From: Leptobacterium flavescens
Lineage (GTDB): Bacteria; Bacteroidota; Bacteroidia; Flavobacteriales; Flavobacteriaceae
DNA: 64,000 nt
Reading direction: 5' to 3'
Assembly: GCF_010671605.1 (NCBI RefSeq)
Contig: NZ_JAABOO010000002.1
Location: 806,001 to 870,000 of the forward strand
The stretch's first letter is position 1. Each line of letters opens with the position of its first letter. Below, one piece after another: positions 46,159-55,675 of the stretch. The notes below the pieces were generated by a model, which saw only the letters and a list, made by a program, of their open reading frames with translations, made no database searches and had not been told where the DNA came from. Made by a program: the position numbers and the translations under genes.

Positions 46159-47062
46159 TCTTTTTCGTTTTGTTATTGTAGTAATTGTGGTAAAGCATCT
46201 TGATCACACCATCGGGCAATCCGATCTTAGGTACATGTATTTTTTTGGCGCCACTCCATTTGGCCGCCAACAGATAGATACGGGTTGCGGGAATGATCAC
46301 ATCCGCCCGGTCGGGATTCAGTCCCAGTTCTGAGATCCGGTCTTCATAACTCAGGCTTTTAAGAAACTGATACTGCGCATTCAGCCAGATATAGGACAGC
46401 GGTTCTCCGATCTTCCTTCCGGATATTTTGTGAAGTTTATTGATATTTCCACCGGTACCCATAATAGAGATCTTGGAAAGGTTGGAAGTGTACTGCTTTA
46501 TCCATTTCTCAATTTCATCCCAAACAGGCTGGCCCACCATTTCATTAAGCAATCGCACCGTACCGATCTTAAAAGACCTGGAAGCGATGACCTTTTCGCC
46601 TGTAAAAACAGTAAATTCGGTACTTCCCCCTCCCACATCCACATAGAGATAGGATTTGTCTTTTTCTATAAGTTTGTACAGATCGGTGGAAGCAATAATT
46701 GCAGCTTCCTTTTTTCCGTCGATAACCTCTATATTAATACCCGACTTTTTCTTTATCAGTCCTACAACCTCCTGCCCGTTATTGGCTTCTCTCATTGCCG
46801 AAGTAGCACAGGCCATATACTTTTCCACGCCGTGCACATTCATGATCAGCTTAAAGGCTTTCATGGCATCGATCATCCTCTGTTTGTTCTCATCGGAGAT
46901 CTCACCAAAGGTAAAGGAATCCTGCCCAAGGCGGATAGGAACCCTTACCAGGGAACTTTTCCTGAACTGAGGGCTCTTTCCTTTTTCCTCTATGACGTTA
47001 TTTATCAAAAGCCTGATCGCGTTGGAACCGATATCGATAGCTGCGAGTTTTCGTATTTTCAA
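46148..47062 (-). CDS. ppx: Exopolyphosphatase/guanosine pentaphosphate phosphatase family protein
   Basis: The 304-residue protein is a Ppx/GppA-type ASKHA phosphatase. The phosphate loop AAIDIGSNAIRLLI is near residue 8, and the second loop YVDVGGGSTEFTVF near 141. It is a short form, lacking the C-terminal HD-like domain of the 500-residue enterobacterial enzymes. It hydrolyses polyphosphate or pppGpp; which one is not clear. It starts with TTG seven bases after the stop of ppk1, with no better ATG. The pair with ppk1 suggests polyphosphate turnover. The C-terminus is very basic (NKTKKKKG). Confidence 0.9.
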   Translation of the reverse strand: MKIRKLAAIDIGSNAIRLLINNVIEEKGKSPQFRKSSLVRVPIRLGQDSFTFGEISDENKQRMIDAMKAFKLIMNVHGVEKYMACATSAMREANNGQEVVGLIKKKSGINIEVIDGKKEAAIIASTDLYKLIEKDKSYLYVDVGGGSTEFTVFTGEKVIASRSFKIGTVRLLNEMVGQPVWDEIEKWIKQYTSNLSKISIMGTGGNINKLHKISGRKIGEPLSYIWLNAQYQFLKSLSYEDRISELGLNPDRADVIIPATRIYLLAAKWSGAKKIHVPKIGLPDGVIKMLYHNYYNNKTKKKKG

Positions 47063-47069
47063 ATCTCAA

Positions 47070-49175
47070 TTAGTTTTTGTTCGACATTTTTGCGAGATAG
47101 TAATCGTATGTAGCAAATTGTGAGCGAATTTTTGGTTTGTCGTTTCTGCGATACGCATTATTCTGATCTACAGAAAATACCCTGGCCTTTACATTGTCGT
47201 TCCAGGCAATATCGAAGGTATCCAGCAGTTCCTTTTTAATATCTTCATCATACACCGGACAACCTACTTCTACCCTGTTGTCAATATTTCTTGTCATCCA
47301 ATCGGCCGAAGATATATATATTTTAGAATTCCCGTTGTTGCCAAAAATATAGAGTCTGGGGTGTTCGAGGAATTTATCCACAATACTGATAGCCTCAATG
47401 TTCTCACTCATTCCTTCCACCCCGGGTATCAGGCAACAGATCCCCCTGATGATCATCTGTACCTTAACTCCTGCCCTGCTTGCTTCGTAGAGCTTATCGA
47501 TCATTTTATAGCTGGTCAAACTATTCATTTTAAGTTTGATATAGGCTTTTTTTCCCGCTCTGGCATTCTCTATTTCTCCGTCTATAAGCCTGAATAAGGC
47601 ACTTCTGGTGTAGTGAGGAGAAACGATCAGGTGTTGATACCTGTTTACTTTATAATTGGCTTCAAAGAAATTAAAGACCCTGTTTACTTCCTTCAGGATA
47701 TCCGGATTGCATGTAAAGAGTGTATAATCCGTATAGATCCTTGCAGTCGATTCATTAAAGTTCCCCGTACTGATAAAACCATATCGTTTAAGTTTATCCT
47801 CTTCCAGGCGTTCGATCACACATATCTTACTGTGTACTTTAAGGCCGGGAACTCCGAAAATCAGGTTTACGCCTTCGGACTGAAGCTGTTCGGCATACAT
47901 AATATTGGCTTCTTCATCAAAACGTGCCTGCAATTCTATCTGAACGGTTACCTGTTTTCCGTTTTTAGCTGCGTTGATAAGGGAGCTGGCAATATGAGAC
48001 ACCTTGGCAAGTCTGTAAACCGTTAGTTTAATAGATCTTACCTGAGGATCCAGGGCTGCCTCTCTCAAGAACTTTACAATATTGGAAAAGGTGTGATAGG
48101 GAGCGTACTGCAAATAATCTTTCTTAGATATCTTCTCCAGGAGGCTTCCGTGCTGTTCCAGCCCGATTACCGGAAGAGGCGGATATGTCTTATACAACAG
48201 ATCATGTCTTCCAAGGCTCGGAAAGCTCATATAGTCCCGTCTGTTATGGTAGCGTCCACCCGGAATAACACTATCGGTGTTTTCAATTCCCATTTTATCC
48301 ATCAGGAACTTAAGGGTATCCTTATCAATCTCCTTATCGTAGACAAAACGGACAGGTTCGCTTATTTTACGTCCTTTTACACTGGTAGATATCTTTTCGA
48401 TAAAACTCTTACTCAGATCGTTGTCTATATCCAGTTCGGCATCCCTGGTAATCTTAATCATATGAGCACTAAGGGATTCGTAGTCGAAAATACTGAATAT
48501 GATCCCCATACAGTGACGAATAAGATCATCCAGCAGAATAATATATTGTTTATCTCCCTCAGTAGGCAAAACAATAAAACGATCCATGGACTTAGGGATC
48601 TCGATAAGAGCGTATTTTATATTGGCTCTTGAAGTACCTCCGAATATCTTTTTGATCCCTTTGGTCTCTTCATCCTTCAGAACGAATTTAATGGCCAGAT
48701 AAGCTGCACTATCCTTTAATAACGGGAGTTCATCCAATTCGTTCAGGATGATGGTCATCAGGGCCGGGCTCACTTTTCTGAGAAAATAATCCTCAAGAAA
48801 TGCACTTTGGGACGGACTTACCTCCTCCTCATTAATGATAAAAATATTCTCGGCCCGAAGCTCTTCTTCAATACCCTTCAGGATATTCAAACTGTCGGCC
48901 TGCTGTTTGATAACTATTTGAGTGATCTCTTCCAGAAGATCCTTTGCATTAGCACCTCCCAAAACACTCTTTCCCTTTTTTCCCGCAAGGGCAATCCGTT
49001 TTACCGTGGCATAACGAACTTTAAAGAATTCATCCAGGTTATTGGAAAAGATCCCCAGAAAACGAAGTCTTTCAATTAAGGGAACGGTATTATCCTCTGC
49101 TTCCTGAAGGACTCTTGCATTAAATTGTAACCAGCTTATCTCTCTGTTTACATATTGATTTTTGGGTTCACTCAT
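47070..49175 (-). CDS. ppk1: Polyphosphate kinase 1
   Basis: The 701-residue protein is PPK1, which reversibly makes inorganic polyphosphate from ATP. The N-terminal and head domains run to about 320, and the two phospholipase-D-like catalytic domains follow. The autophosphorylated histidine lies in GLKVHSKICVI near residue 447, followed by FISTGNFNESTARIYTDYT. The second HxK-type segment (SKIYISSADWMTRN) is near 605. Its length is full. Its ATG overlaps the stop of the SixA-like gene (4 bases), and ppx follows, so this is a sixA-ppk1-ppx operon. Confidence 0.97.
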   Translation of the reverse strand: MSEPKNQYVNREISWLQFNARVLQEAEDNTVPLIERLRFLGIFSNNLDEFFKVRYATVKRIALAGKKGKSVLGGANAKDLLEEITQIVIKQQADSLNILKGIEEELRAENIFIINEEEVSPSQSAFLEDYFLRKVSPALMTIILNELDELPLLKDSAAYLAIKFVLKDEETKGIKKIFGGTSRANIKYALIEIPKSMDRFIVLPTEGDKQYIILLDDLIRHCMGIIFSIFDYESLSAHMIKITRDAELDIDNDLSKSFIEKISTSVKGRKISEPVRFVYDKEIDKDTLKFLMDKMGIENTDSVIPGGRYHNRRDYMSFPSLGRHDLLYKTYPPLPVIGLEQHGSLLEKISKKDYLQYAPYHTFSNIVKFLREAALDPQVRSIKLTVYRLAKVSHIASSLINAAKNGKQVTVQIELQARFDEEANIMYAEQLQSEGVNLIFGVPGLKVHSKICVIERLEEDKLKRYGFISTGNFNESTARIYTDYTLFTCNPDILKEVNRVFNFFEANYKVNRYQHLIVSPHYTRSALFRLIDGEIENARAGKKAYIKLKMNSLTSYKMIDKLYEASRAGVKVQMIIRGICCLIPGVEGMSENIEAISIVDKFLEHPRLYIFGNNGNSKIYISSADWMTRNIDNRVEVGCPVYDEDIKKELLDTFDIAWNDNVKARVFSVDQNNAYRRNDKPKIRSQFATYDYYLAKMSNKN

Positions 49176-49666
49176 TTTTTTAGTTGCTTTGGGAAAAGGG
49201 TTAGTTCTGTCTTTCCTTCATCTATGTTTTTCCAGCTATCCGTATTGAATTCGATAACTACCACTCCACTGGTTGTCACATTATCTATATATGTGCTTCC
49301 GAATAAGTTAGCTACGGAGGTAAATGCATGATTATGCCCAAAGATCATAATGGTTTGGTGTGAATCGTCCGCATTTTTAAGGAAGCGTACCACTCCCTCT
49401 CCTCCAAAATCGTAAAGATCTTCCGTAACGGTCAGTTTGGAAAAGGGGATATTCAGATTCCTCAAAAAGATAGTACAGGTATGTAATGCCCTGTTTGCAG
49501 GGCTCGAAAAAACAGCATCTGCAGAAGGTAGTTTCCCTCCCAGATATGAAGATACCAAATGCGCATCATTTATTCCACGCTGAGCCAGGGGTCTGTCCCT
49601 GTCTGCTGCATCGTAATTCCACGATGACTTGGCGTGTCTTACTAAGATTAATTTCCTATTCAACAT
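49172..49666 (-). CDS. SixA-type histidine phosphatase
   Basis: The 164-residue protein has the histidine phosphatase motif LVRHAKSSW (Arg10, His11 nucleophile) and a second catalytic histidine in FGHNHAF near 111. This is the SixA branch of the RHG superfamily, whose E. coli member dephosphorylates phosphohistidine proteins. No signal peptide is present. It heads the leftward polyphosphate operon with a four-base overlap into ppk1. The substrate is likely a phosphohistidine protein or small phosphoester; the link to polyphosphate is by context only. Confidence 0.9.
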   Translation of the reverse strand: MLNRKLILVRHAKSSWNYDAADRDRPLAQRGINDAHLVSSYLGGKLPSADAVFSSPANRALHTCTIFLRNLNIPFSKLTVTEDLYDFGGEGVVRFLKNADDSHQTIMIFGHNHAFTSVANLFGSTYIDNVTTSGVVVIEFNTDSWKNIDEGKTELTLFPKQLKK

Positions 49667-49874
49667 TCTTAAAACTTACAATTAAACGTATAAAACCGCG
49701 TTTTTGTCTTAATTTCTTTGTCAGAAAAAAATACCAATCTATTTTGGCTCCGTTATTGTTTCAGACAATATTTTATTCCCAATTCTTTTTTACATGTTGA
49801 TTTTAAGGTGTTTTATACACCATAGAACAAACTTAAACCATACTTAGCTTTTATAAAAAAATAAAGAGCTATAA

Positions 49875-52823
49875 ATGGGGAAATTTTTACAATTTATTTT
49901 TCTTTTCTGGTTAATTGGTACTTACGGTTTTTTTTCAACCGGAAATGGGGATCAATTAAATAATCCAAAGCCTGGTTCGGGGTCGGATACAGACACAGAG
50001 CTGGGAAGTATAGAGATCCACGCTCCTTCCAACAGGAAGTTTGAGTGTACCGAATGTACAGATTATATTCCGTGTATGGATTTCGAGGACGTATCCGATC
50101 CTTCCAACATATATCTCAGGGACAACAGAGTTTCAGTAAGTGCGGGATATCCCGGAAATACTGCAAACCTTGCGATATTTGACAGCTCTTCTCCCGGTGC
50201 GGAAACAGACCTTGGAACTCCCAATGCAGCATTTGGCGGTCCGGGACAAGGTACAGGAGGAATTCCTTCCAGTGCGGGAGCCAATGCAATTGCAAGAAAT
50301 AATATTCTGATAATACAGGATCCGTCCTCAGCAACGCCAAAAGACCTGGATGAAAAAGGAGCTTATATCTTCTTCGATCTCAGCAGTCTGGGAGGTGTAC
50401 GTATGTCGAGGATCCGTCTGATAGATATAGAAGCCGATCAAACCGATGCTCATATCGAGTTATTCGGATCGGATGATTCCCTTATAGCCTCTCTTCCTAT
50501 TCCGGTTGGAGGTGACAATGGTATTTCTACCGTTGAACTGGGAGCTTATGAAAATGTGTACAAAATGAAAGTGGTTCTCGACGGAGACGGAGGGATCGCT
50601 TCTATCTGCTTTAAAAATCCTAAAGTAATATTCCATTACCCGACCGTAGACGTTAACGGTTACGATAAGGATCACCCTTATACGGTAGAGTGGACAGAAA
50701 GGATCGTATATGACGAATGCGGGATCGTAAAAATTATCAGGACCTGGTATGTATATGACAAATACGGAAATTTTGATTCTGATGATCAGATCGTATTCTT
50801 TGAAGATTCCAAACCACCTGTTTTTGTAGAGGAACTTCCGCAGGACAAAGAGGTTTCCTGTGATGATATTCCCGAAGCACCGGTACTGACGGCAAAGGAC
50901 GCCTGTGATCCGGATGTGGAAGTAGTTTTTGAAGAAACAAGAACAGAGGATCCGTTATGTAATGCCAATTTTGTGATCACCAGAAAATGGACGGCCACAG
51001 ATTGTAGAGGAAATTCGGTTTCTCATGTGCAAACCATCACAGTTCGGGATACCGAAGCACCAACTTTTGTAGAGGAGTTACCGCAGGATGCAGAAGTTTC
51101 CTGTAACGAAATACCGGATGCACCTGTACTGACAGCGATAGATAATTGCGATCCGGAAGTGGAAGTGGTTTTCGAGGAAACAAGAACAGAAGATCCGCTG
51201 TGTAATGCCAATTTTGTAATTACAAGAACATGGACTGCTGCAGATTGTACCGGAAATTCGGTTTCTCATGTACAAACCATCACCGTAAGTGATACGGAGG
51301 CACCGACTTTTGTGGAGGAACTTCCGCAGGACGCAGAGGTTTCCTGTAACGATATACCGGATGCACCTGTGTTAACAGCGATAGATAATTGTGATCCGGA
51401 AGTAGAAGTGGTTTTCGAGGAAACAAGGACGGAAGATCCGCTGTGTAATGCCAATTTTGTAATTACCAGAACGTGGACTGCTACAGATTGTACCGGAAAC
51501 TCGGTTTCTCATGTACAGACCATTACTGTTAGCGATACCGAAGCGCCAACTTTTGTGGAAGAACTTCCTCAGGATGCAGAAGTTTCCTGTAACGATATAC
51601 CGGATGCACCCGTGTTAACGGCTATAGATAATTGCGATCCGGAGGTGGAAGTTCTGTTTGAAGAATCCAGAACCGAGGATCCGTTATGTAATGCCAACTT
51701 TGTAATTACCAGAACGTGGACCGCTGCAGATTGTACAGGAAATTCAGTCTCTCATGTACAAACCATCACCGTAAGCGATACGGAAGCACCGACTTTTGTA
51801 GAAGAACTTCCTCAGGACGCAGAGGTTTCCTGTAATGAAGTACCTGATGCAGCTGTACTAACAGCAATCGATAATTGCGACCCGGATGTGGAAGTTACTT
51901 TTGAAGAAGTGGTAGAGCAGACCGATGCTTCCTGTCCGTTCAATATGACCATCAGAAGAACATGGACTGCTACCGATTGTACCGGAAACTCAGTTTCTCA
52001 CGTACAAACCATTACTGTTAGCGATACCGAGGCTCCTACCTTTGTGGAAGAGCTTCCTGAAGATATTACCATTTCATGTAGCCAGATCCCTGATGCACCT
52101 GTTCTTACAGCCGTAGACAATTGTGCAGGCGAAGTAGAAGTAAGCTTCGAAGAAAGAAGAGAAGACGTAGAAGGGACTAACGATTTCCTTGTTATCAGAA
52201 CATGGACTGCTGTAGATACCTGCGGAAATGAGGTGGTACACGATCAGATCATAAGCGCAACTGCCGACGACAGTACCATTCTGGAATTCCAGTTCTGTAC
52301 CCTGGATGATCCGGTTGACCTGCTGAACCTTCTCCCTGACGGAGTACCTACCGATGGTACCTTTGAAGTAAGATCAGGAGATGTAACTCTTGACGGAAGT
52401 ATCTTCAACCCTGAAGATCTGGCTCTGGGAGATTATGAGATCCTGTACTTCACCAATGAGGATGAGGGTTGTCCTGCAGCCATAGAGTTCAGGATCAATG
52501 TAAACGGCGATTGTGTGGTTTTCCCTTGTACTGAAGGAGATGTGGTTATCTCTAAAGTACTGACTCCTAACGGAGATCCCTATAATGAATTCTTCGAGGT
52601 TACCGGAATTGAAGGATGCGGTTTTATAGTAGATGTGATCATCTTTAACCGATGGGGAAATAAAGTATTCGAATCTCAGGACTACCAGAACAACTGGAAC
52701 GGAACTTCAAGATCTGGTTCAGGCTTCGTACCCTCCGGAACATATTATTACGTAGTGACTTTAAGAAATAGTGGAATAGATCCCATTACCGGATTTATCT
52801 ATGTAGGAACAAATTCCCGTTAA
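49875..52823 (+). CDS. Repeat-rich surface protein with T9SS type B (CHU_C) sorting domain
   Basis: The 982-residue protein has a signal peptide, a Gly/Asp-rich N-terminal part (about 20-250), and six tandem HYR-like modules of about 81 residues (about 313-800) with paired cysteines (EVSCNEIPDAPVLTAIDNCD). A CHU_C-type gliding-associated C-terminal domain of about 85 residues follows (SKVLTPNGDPYNEFFEV, FNRWGNKVFES, PSGTYYYVVTL). That tail directs secretion by the T9SS, usually together with a dedicated SprF-type partner, which is exactly the next gene. It resembles SprB-like adhesins but is far shorter. Probably a surface adhesin. No enzyme motif is seen. Confidence 0.9.
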   Translation: MGKFLQFIFLFWLIGTYGFFSTGNGDQLNNPKPGSGSDTDTELGSIEIHAPSNRKFECTECTDYIPCMDFEDVSDPSNIYLRDNRVSVSAGYPGNTANLAIFDSSSPGAETDLGTPNAAFGGPGQGTGGIPSSAGANAIARNNILIIQDPSSATPKDLDEKGAYIFFDLSSLGGVRMSRIRLIDIEADQTDAHIELFGSDDSLIASLPIPVGGDNGISTVELGAYENVYKMKVVLDGDGGIASICFKNPKVIFHYPTVDVNGYDKDHPYTVEWTERIVYDECGIVKIIRTWYVYDKYGNFDSDDQIVFFEDSKPPVFVEELPQDKEVSCDDIPEAPVLTAKDACDPDVEVVFEETRTEDPLCNANFVITRKWTATDCRGNSVSHVQTITVRDTEAPTFVEELPQDAEVSCNEIPDAPVLTAIDNCDPEVEVVFEETRTEDPLCNANFVITRTWTAADCTGNSVSHVQTITVSDTEAPTFVEELPQDAEVSCNDIPDAPVLTAIDNCDPEVEVVFEETRTEDPLCNANFVITRTWTATDCTGNSVSHVQTITVSDTEAPTFVEELPQDAEVSCNDIPDAPVLTAIDNCDPEVEVLFEESRTEDPLCNANFVITRTWTAADCTGNSVSHVQTITVSDTEAPTFVEELPQDAEVSCNEVPDAAVLTAIDNCDPDVEVTFEEVVEQTDASCPFNMTIRRTWTATDCTGNSVSHVQTITVSDTEAPTFVEELPEDITISCSQIPDAPVLTAVDNCAGEVEVSFEERREDVEGTNDFLVIRTWTAVDTCGNEVVHDQIISATADDSTILEFQFCTLDDPVDLLNLLPDGVPTDGTFEVRSGDVTLDGSIFNPEDLALGDYEILYFTNEDEGCPAAIEFRINVNGDCVVFPCTEGDVVISKVLTPNGDPYNEFFEVTGIEGCGFIVDVIIFNRWGNKVFESQDYQNNWNGTSRSGSGFVPSGTYYYVVTLRNSGIDPITGFIYVGTNSR
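50811..52271 (+). repeat. Six tandem about 243-base coding repeats (HYR-like modules)
   Basis: Copies begin at 50811, 51054, 51297, 51540, 51783 and 52029 with a period of 243 bases (246 for the fifth). Copies two to four are nearly identical in protein sequence and close in DNA, copies one, five and six have diverged. Each module carries PQDxEVSC, IDNCDPEVEV, DPLCNAN and ADCTGNSVSH. The near-identity points to recent duplication or gene conversion. Confidence 0.9.
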
Positions 52824-52826
52824 TTG

Positions 52827-53744
52827 ATGAAAAAGAACTTAGTATATATCATTCTTTTTTGGTGTGCTTTTACGGCCTATTCTCAGCAATTGCCGCAATT
52901 CACCCAATATATGTACAACACCATTTCTATTAATCCTGCCTATGCAGGAAGCAGAAATGCCCTGAGTATAGTTGGTATTCACAGGAACCAGTGGACAGGT
53001 TTTGACGGGGCACCGGAAACCAGCACTTTGTCCATTCATTCTCCTCTCAGGAACGATAAAATAGGTCTGGGAGTATCATTTATTAATGATGCCCTTGGTT
53101 TTGAGAACTTTACATTCCTTTACGGAGATTTTTCATATACCATCCAGACCGGGGTAAAGACAAAACTGGCTTTCGGACTAAAAGGAGGTTTTACCAGATA
53201 TTCCCTGGATGATGAATTATTCCTGGACCCGGATGTAGCGAACGATCCTTTCTTCCAGCAACCTGTAAACAGATGGAATCCCAATTTCGGATTAGGGCTC
53301 TATTTTCACAGTGATGAATGGTATATCGGAGCTTCATCTCCAAGGATCATTAATTACGATAATAACGAAACAGAAGGAGACGCCTTCAGGGCTTTAGACA
53401 GGAACAGTTATTACTTTCTGGGTGGGTATGTATTTCCGCTTAGTTACAGTGTAAAGTTCCGCCCTTCCGTTTTAGTTAAATACACCAAAGGTGCTCCTGC
53501 TTCGGTAGATATGACGGCTACCTTCCTCTTTCATGAGAAATTATGGCTGGGAGCTTCCTACCGCTTCGGAGACTCTGTAGGAGCTATTGCGGATTTTCAG
53601 ATATCTCCCCAGCTCAGGTTAGGATATGCCTATGAATATTCGGTGTCGGATATCAGGCCCTTTAACAGTGGAACCCATGAATTTCTGTTGATTTATGAAT
53701 TTAAATTCAGCAGTTCAAAATTAAAATCGCCAAGATACTTCTAA
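52827..53744 (+). CDS. PorP/SprF family T9SS membrane protein
   Basis: The 305-residue protein has a signal peptide (ending AYSQ) and the PorP/SprF signature QLPQFTQYMYNTISINPAYAGSRNALS at the mature N-terminus. A 14-strand barrel with regular aromatic strands follows to LIYEFKFSS near the C-terminus. SprF-like proteins bind T9SS substrates with CHU_C tails and attach them at the surface; each is usually encoded right after its substrate, as here (three bases after its stop). I use the ATG at 52827, preceded by a TTG codon in frame. Confidence 0.93.
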   Translation: MKKNLVYIILFWCAFTAYSQQLPQFTQYMYNTISINPAYAGSRNALSIVGIHRNQWTGFDGAPETSTLSIHSPLRNDKIGLGVSFINDALGFENFTFLYGDFSYTIQTGVKTKLAFGLKGGFTRYSLDDELFLDPDVANDPFFQQPVNRWNPNFGLGLYFHSDEWYIGASSPRIINYDNNETEGDAFRALDRNSYYFLGGYVFPLSYSVKFRPSVLVKYTKGAPASVDMTATFLFHEKLWLGASYRFGDSVGAIADFQISPQLRLGYAYEYSVSDIRPFNSGTHEFLLIYEFKFSSSKLKSPRYF

Positions 53745-53756
53745 AAGCAAAATCAG

Positions 53757-55673
53757 ATGCAGCGTATACAATATATAATATCTCTTCTCCTATTGGCATT
53801 CAGCACTTCGCTTTATGCGCAATACGGCACACAAAAAAGAGCAGATGCATTATTTGATAAATTTGCATACGTAAAAGCCATTGACTCCTACAAAAAACTT
53901 GTAGAAAAAGGATATAATGTAGATCACGCCAAAAGAAGGCTGGCCGAGTCCTATACCTATTTAAGAGATCCGGAAAATGCGGTTATCTACTATAAAGATG
54001 TGGTTAACCAGCCCGATGTTCCTGTAGAGTATTACTACAAATACGCCCAGGCGTTAAAGGGGATCGAAAAATATGATGAAGCCCTGAAATGGCTTGCTAA
54101 ATTCGAAGAAAAAGGCGGGGATCTTTCCAATCTCCACGGCGCCGGTAAGGACACCTATTCGGGAAATATATTTGCCGTTAACCCTAAATACGAGGTAGAC
54201 ACCGTAGCCTTTAATTCAGATTACAGCGATTTTGGTGCCTATGAAAGAGACGGGACACTCTATTTCTCTTCTTCACGTAACGAAGGAGTATCCATAAAAA
54301 GAAAATACAGCTGGAATCAGCAGCCTTTCCTCGACCTTTATGCGGTTGAAGAAGGAACTGATACGATTACACATAAAAACAGGCTTTCCGATGGGATCAA
54401 TACGCGTTTCCATGAAGCATCCGTAAGCATCAGCCCGGATGGGAATACCATGTATTTTTCACGTAACAGTTATTACAATAACAAGCGTGGTCGCGACAGC
54501 AAAAAAATAACCCACCTGAAGATCTATTCGGTTTCCAGGGAAAATGGTGCCTGGGCCAATGAAAAAAGCCTTTCCATCAACAACGATAATTATTCGGTAA
54601 CTCACCCGGCTTTAAGTCAGGATGGCAAATATCTCTATTTTGCTTCCGATATGCCAGGAGGATTTGGAGGGATGGACCTTTACAAGGCTGAGATCGGAGC
54701 AAACGGAAGCCTGACCAATGTTCAGAACCTGGGAGATGTGATCAACACATCGGGAGACGATGTTTTCCCATTTATCAACAATGAAGGGATCTTGTTTTTC
54801 TCTTCGGACGGGCATGTGGGACTCGGATTACTGGATGTATTTTCTTCGGTGAAGAATGAAAGCGGTGCCTATGTGGATGTCATCAACCTGGGGGCTCCTA
54901 TTAACAGTAATCAGGACGATTTCTCCTTTTTCCTTAAAGAGGACGGGGTAACCGGTTATTTTGCATCCAACAGGGGTGAAAATATTTACGACGACGATAT
55001 TTATGTCTTTACAAAAATACCTCCTTTAAAACTGAAGGGGCACGTTACAGACAGTATTTCCAAACTCCCGATCCCGAATGCCATTATGGTGTTAAAGGAC
55101 AATCGTGAAAACCTGATAGCACAGGTGGAAACAGATGAAAACGGGTATTATGAAATAGATATAGAGCGTAATACAGACTATCAGCTTACCACACTAAAGG
55201 AAGGTTATAACGAAAAGAAAACCGATCTCACTTCCAAAGGCATTCCGAACCAAACTACGGAGATTATAGTGGATGTCATTCTGGGCAGGATACCTTTTAT
55301 TGATGAGACACCTCCGGTGATCAACAATATTTACTTTAATTTCGACCATTCCAATGTGCGAAGTGATGCGCAGGAAGTACTGGACAGGGTTATAGAGCTA
55401 ATGCTGAAAGAATACCCGAAAATGACCATCAAGATCAGTTCTCATACAGATTCCAGAGGTTCATCGGCCTATAATCTTGGACTCTCTCAAAGAAGAGCGG
55501 ATTCTACCTTTAAATACCTGGTAGAACGCGGAGTAGCTCCGGAAAGGATCATTGAGGTGAAAGGTTACGGAGAGGAACAGTTAGTAGCCAATTGTCCTAA
55601 CGGTTCCAGATGTACCGAACACGAGCATCAGTTGAACAGGAGAACAGAGTTCCTGATCATTTCCCTGAGGTAA
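53757..55673 (+). CDS. TPR/PD40/OmpA protein, PorE-like
   Basis: The 638-residue protein has a signal peptide (ending LYAQ), TPR-like helices (about 25-130), a WD40/PD40-type beta-propeller (about 145-420, repeated SPDGNTMYFS and SQDGKYLYFAS blades), a carboxypeptidase-regulatory-like beta-sandwich (about 425-505) and a C-terminal OmpA peptidoglycan-binding domain (about 515-635). The OmpA part has ISSHTDSRGSSAYNLGLSQRRA and NRRTEFLI. This order is that of PorE/SprE-associated proteins, which tie the T9SS to the cell wall. It follows the PorP/SprF gene by 12 bases. Confidence 0.92.
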   Translation: MQRIQYIISLLLLAFSTSLYAQYGTQKRADALFDKFAYVKAIDSYKKLVEKGYNVDHAKRRLAESYTYLRDPENAVIYYKDVVNQPDVPVEYYYKYAQALKGIEKYDEALKWLAKFEEKGGDLSNLHGAGKDTYSGNIFAVNPKYEVDTVAFNSDYSDFGAYERDGTLYFSSSRNEGVSIKRKYSWNQQPFLDLYAVEEGTDTITHKNRLSDGINTRFHEASVSISPDGNTMYFSRNSYYNNKRGRDSKKITHLKIYSVSRENGAWANEKSLSINNDNYSVTHPALSQDGKYLYFASDMPGGFGGMDLYKAEIGANGSLTNVQNLGDVINTSGDDVFPFINNEGILFFSSDGHVGLGLLDVFSSVKNESGAYVDVINLGAPINSNQDDFSFFLKEDGVTGYFASNRGENIYDDDIYVFTKIPPLKLKGHVTDSISKLPIPNAIMVLKDNRENLIAQVETDENGYYEIDIERNTDYQLTTLKEGYNEKKTDLTSKGIPNQTTEIIVDVILGRIPFIDETPPVINNIYFNFDHSNVRSDAQEVLDRVIELMLKEYPKMTIKISSHTDSRGSSAYNLGLSQRRADSTFKYLVERGVAPERIIEVKGYGEEQLVANCPNGSRCTEHEHQLNRRTEFLIISLR

Positions 55674-55675
55674 AA

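Noticed and set aside
46430-47113. Long plus-strand frame opposite ppx and the end of ppk1
   Set aside because: It is the shadow of strongly supported minus-strand genes and shows no domain or plausible start context.
50811-52271. CRISPR-like appearance of regular repeats
   Set aside because: The 243-base period is a coding protein repeat with diverged copies; there are no short repeats with unique spacers.
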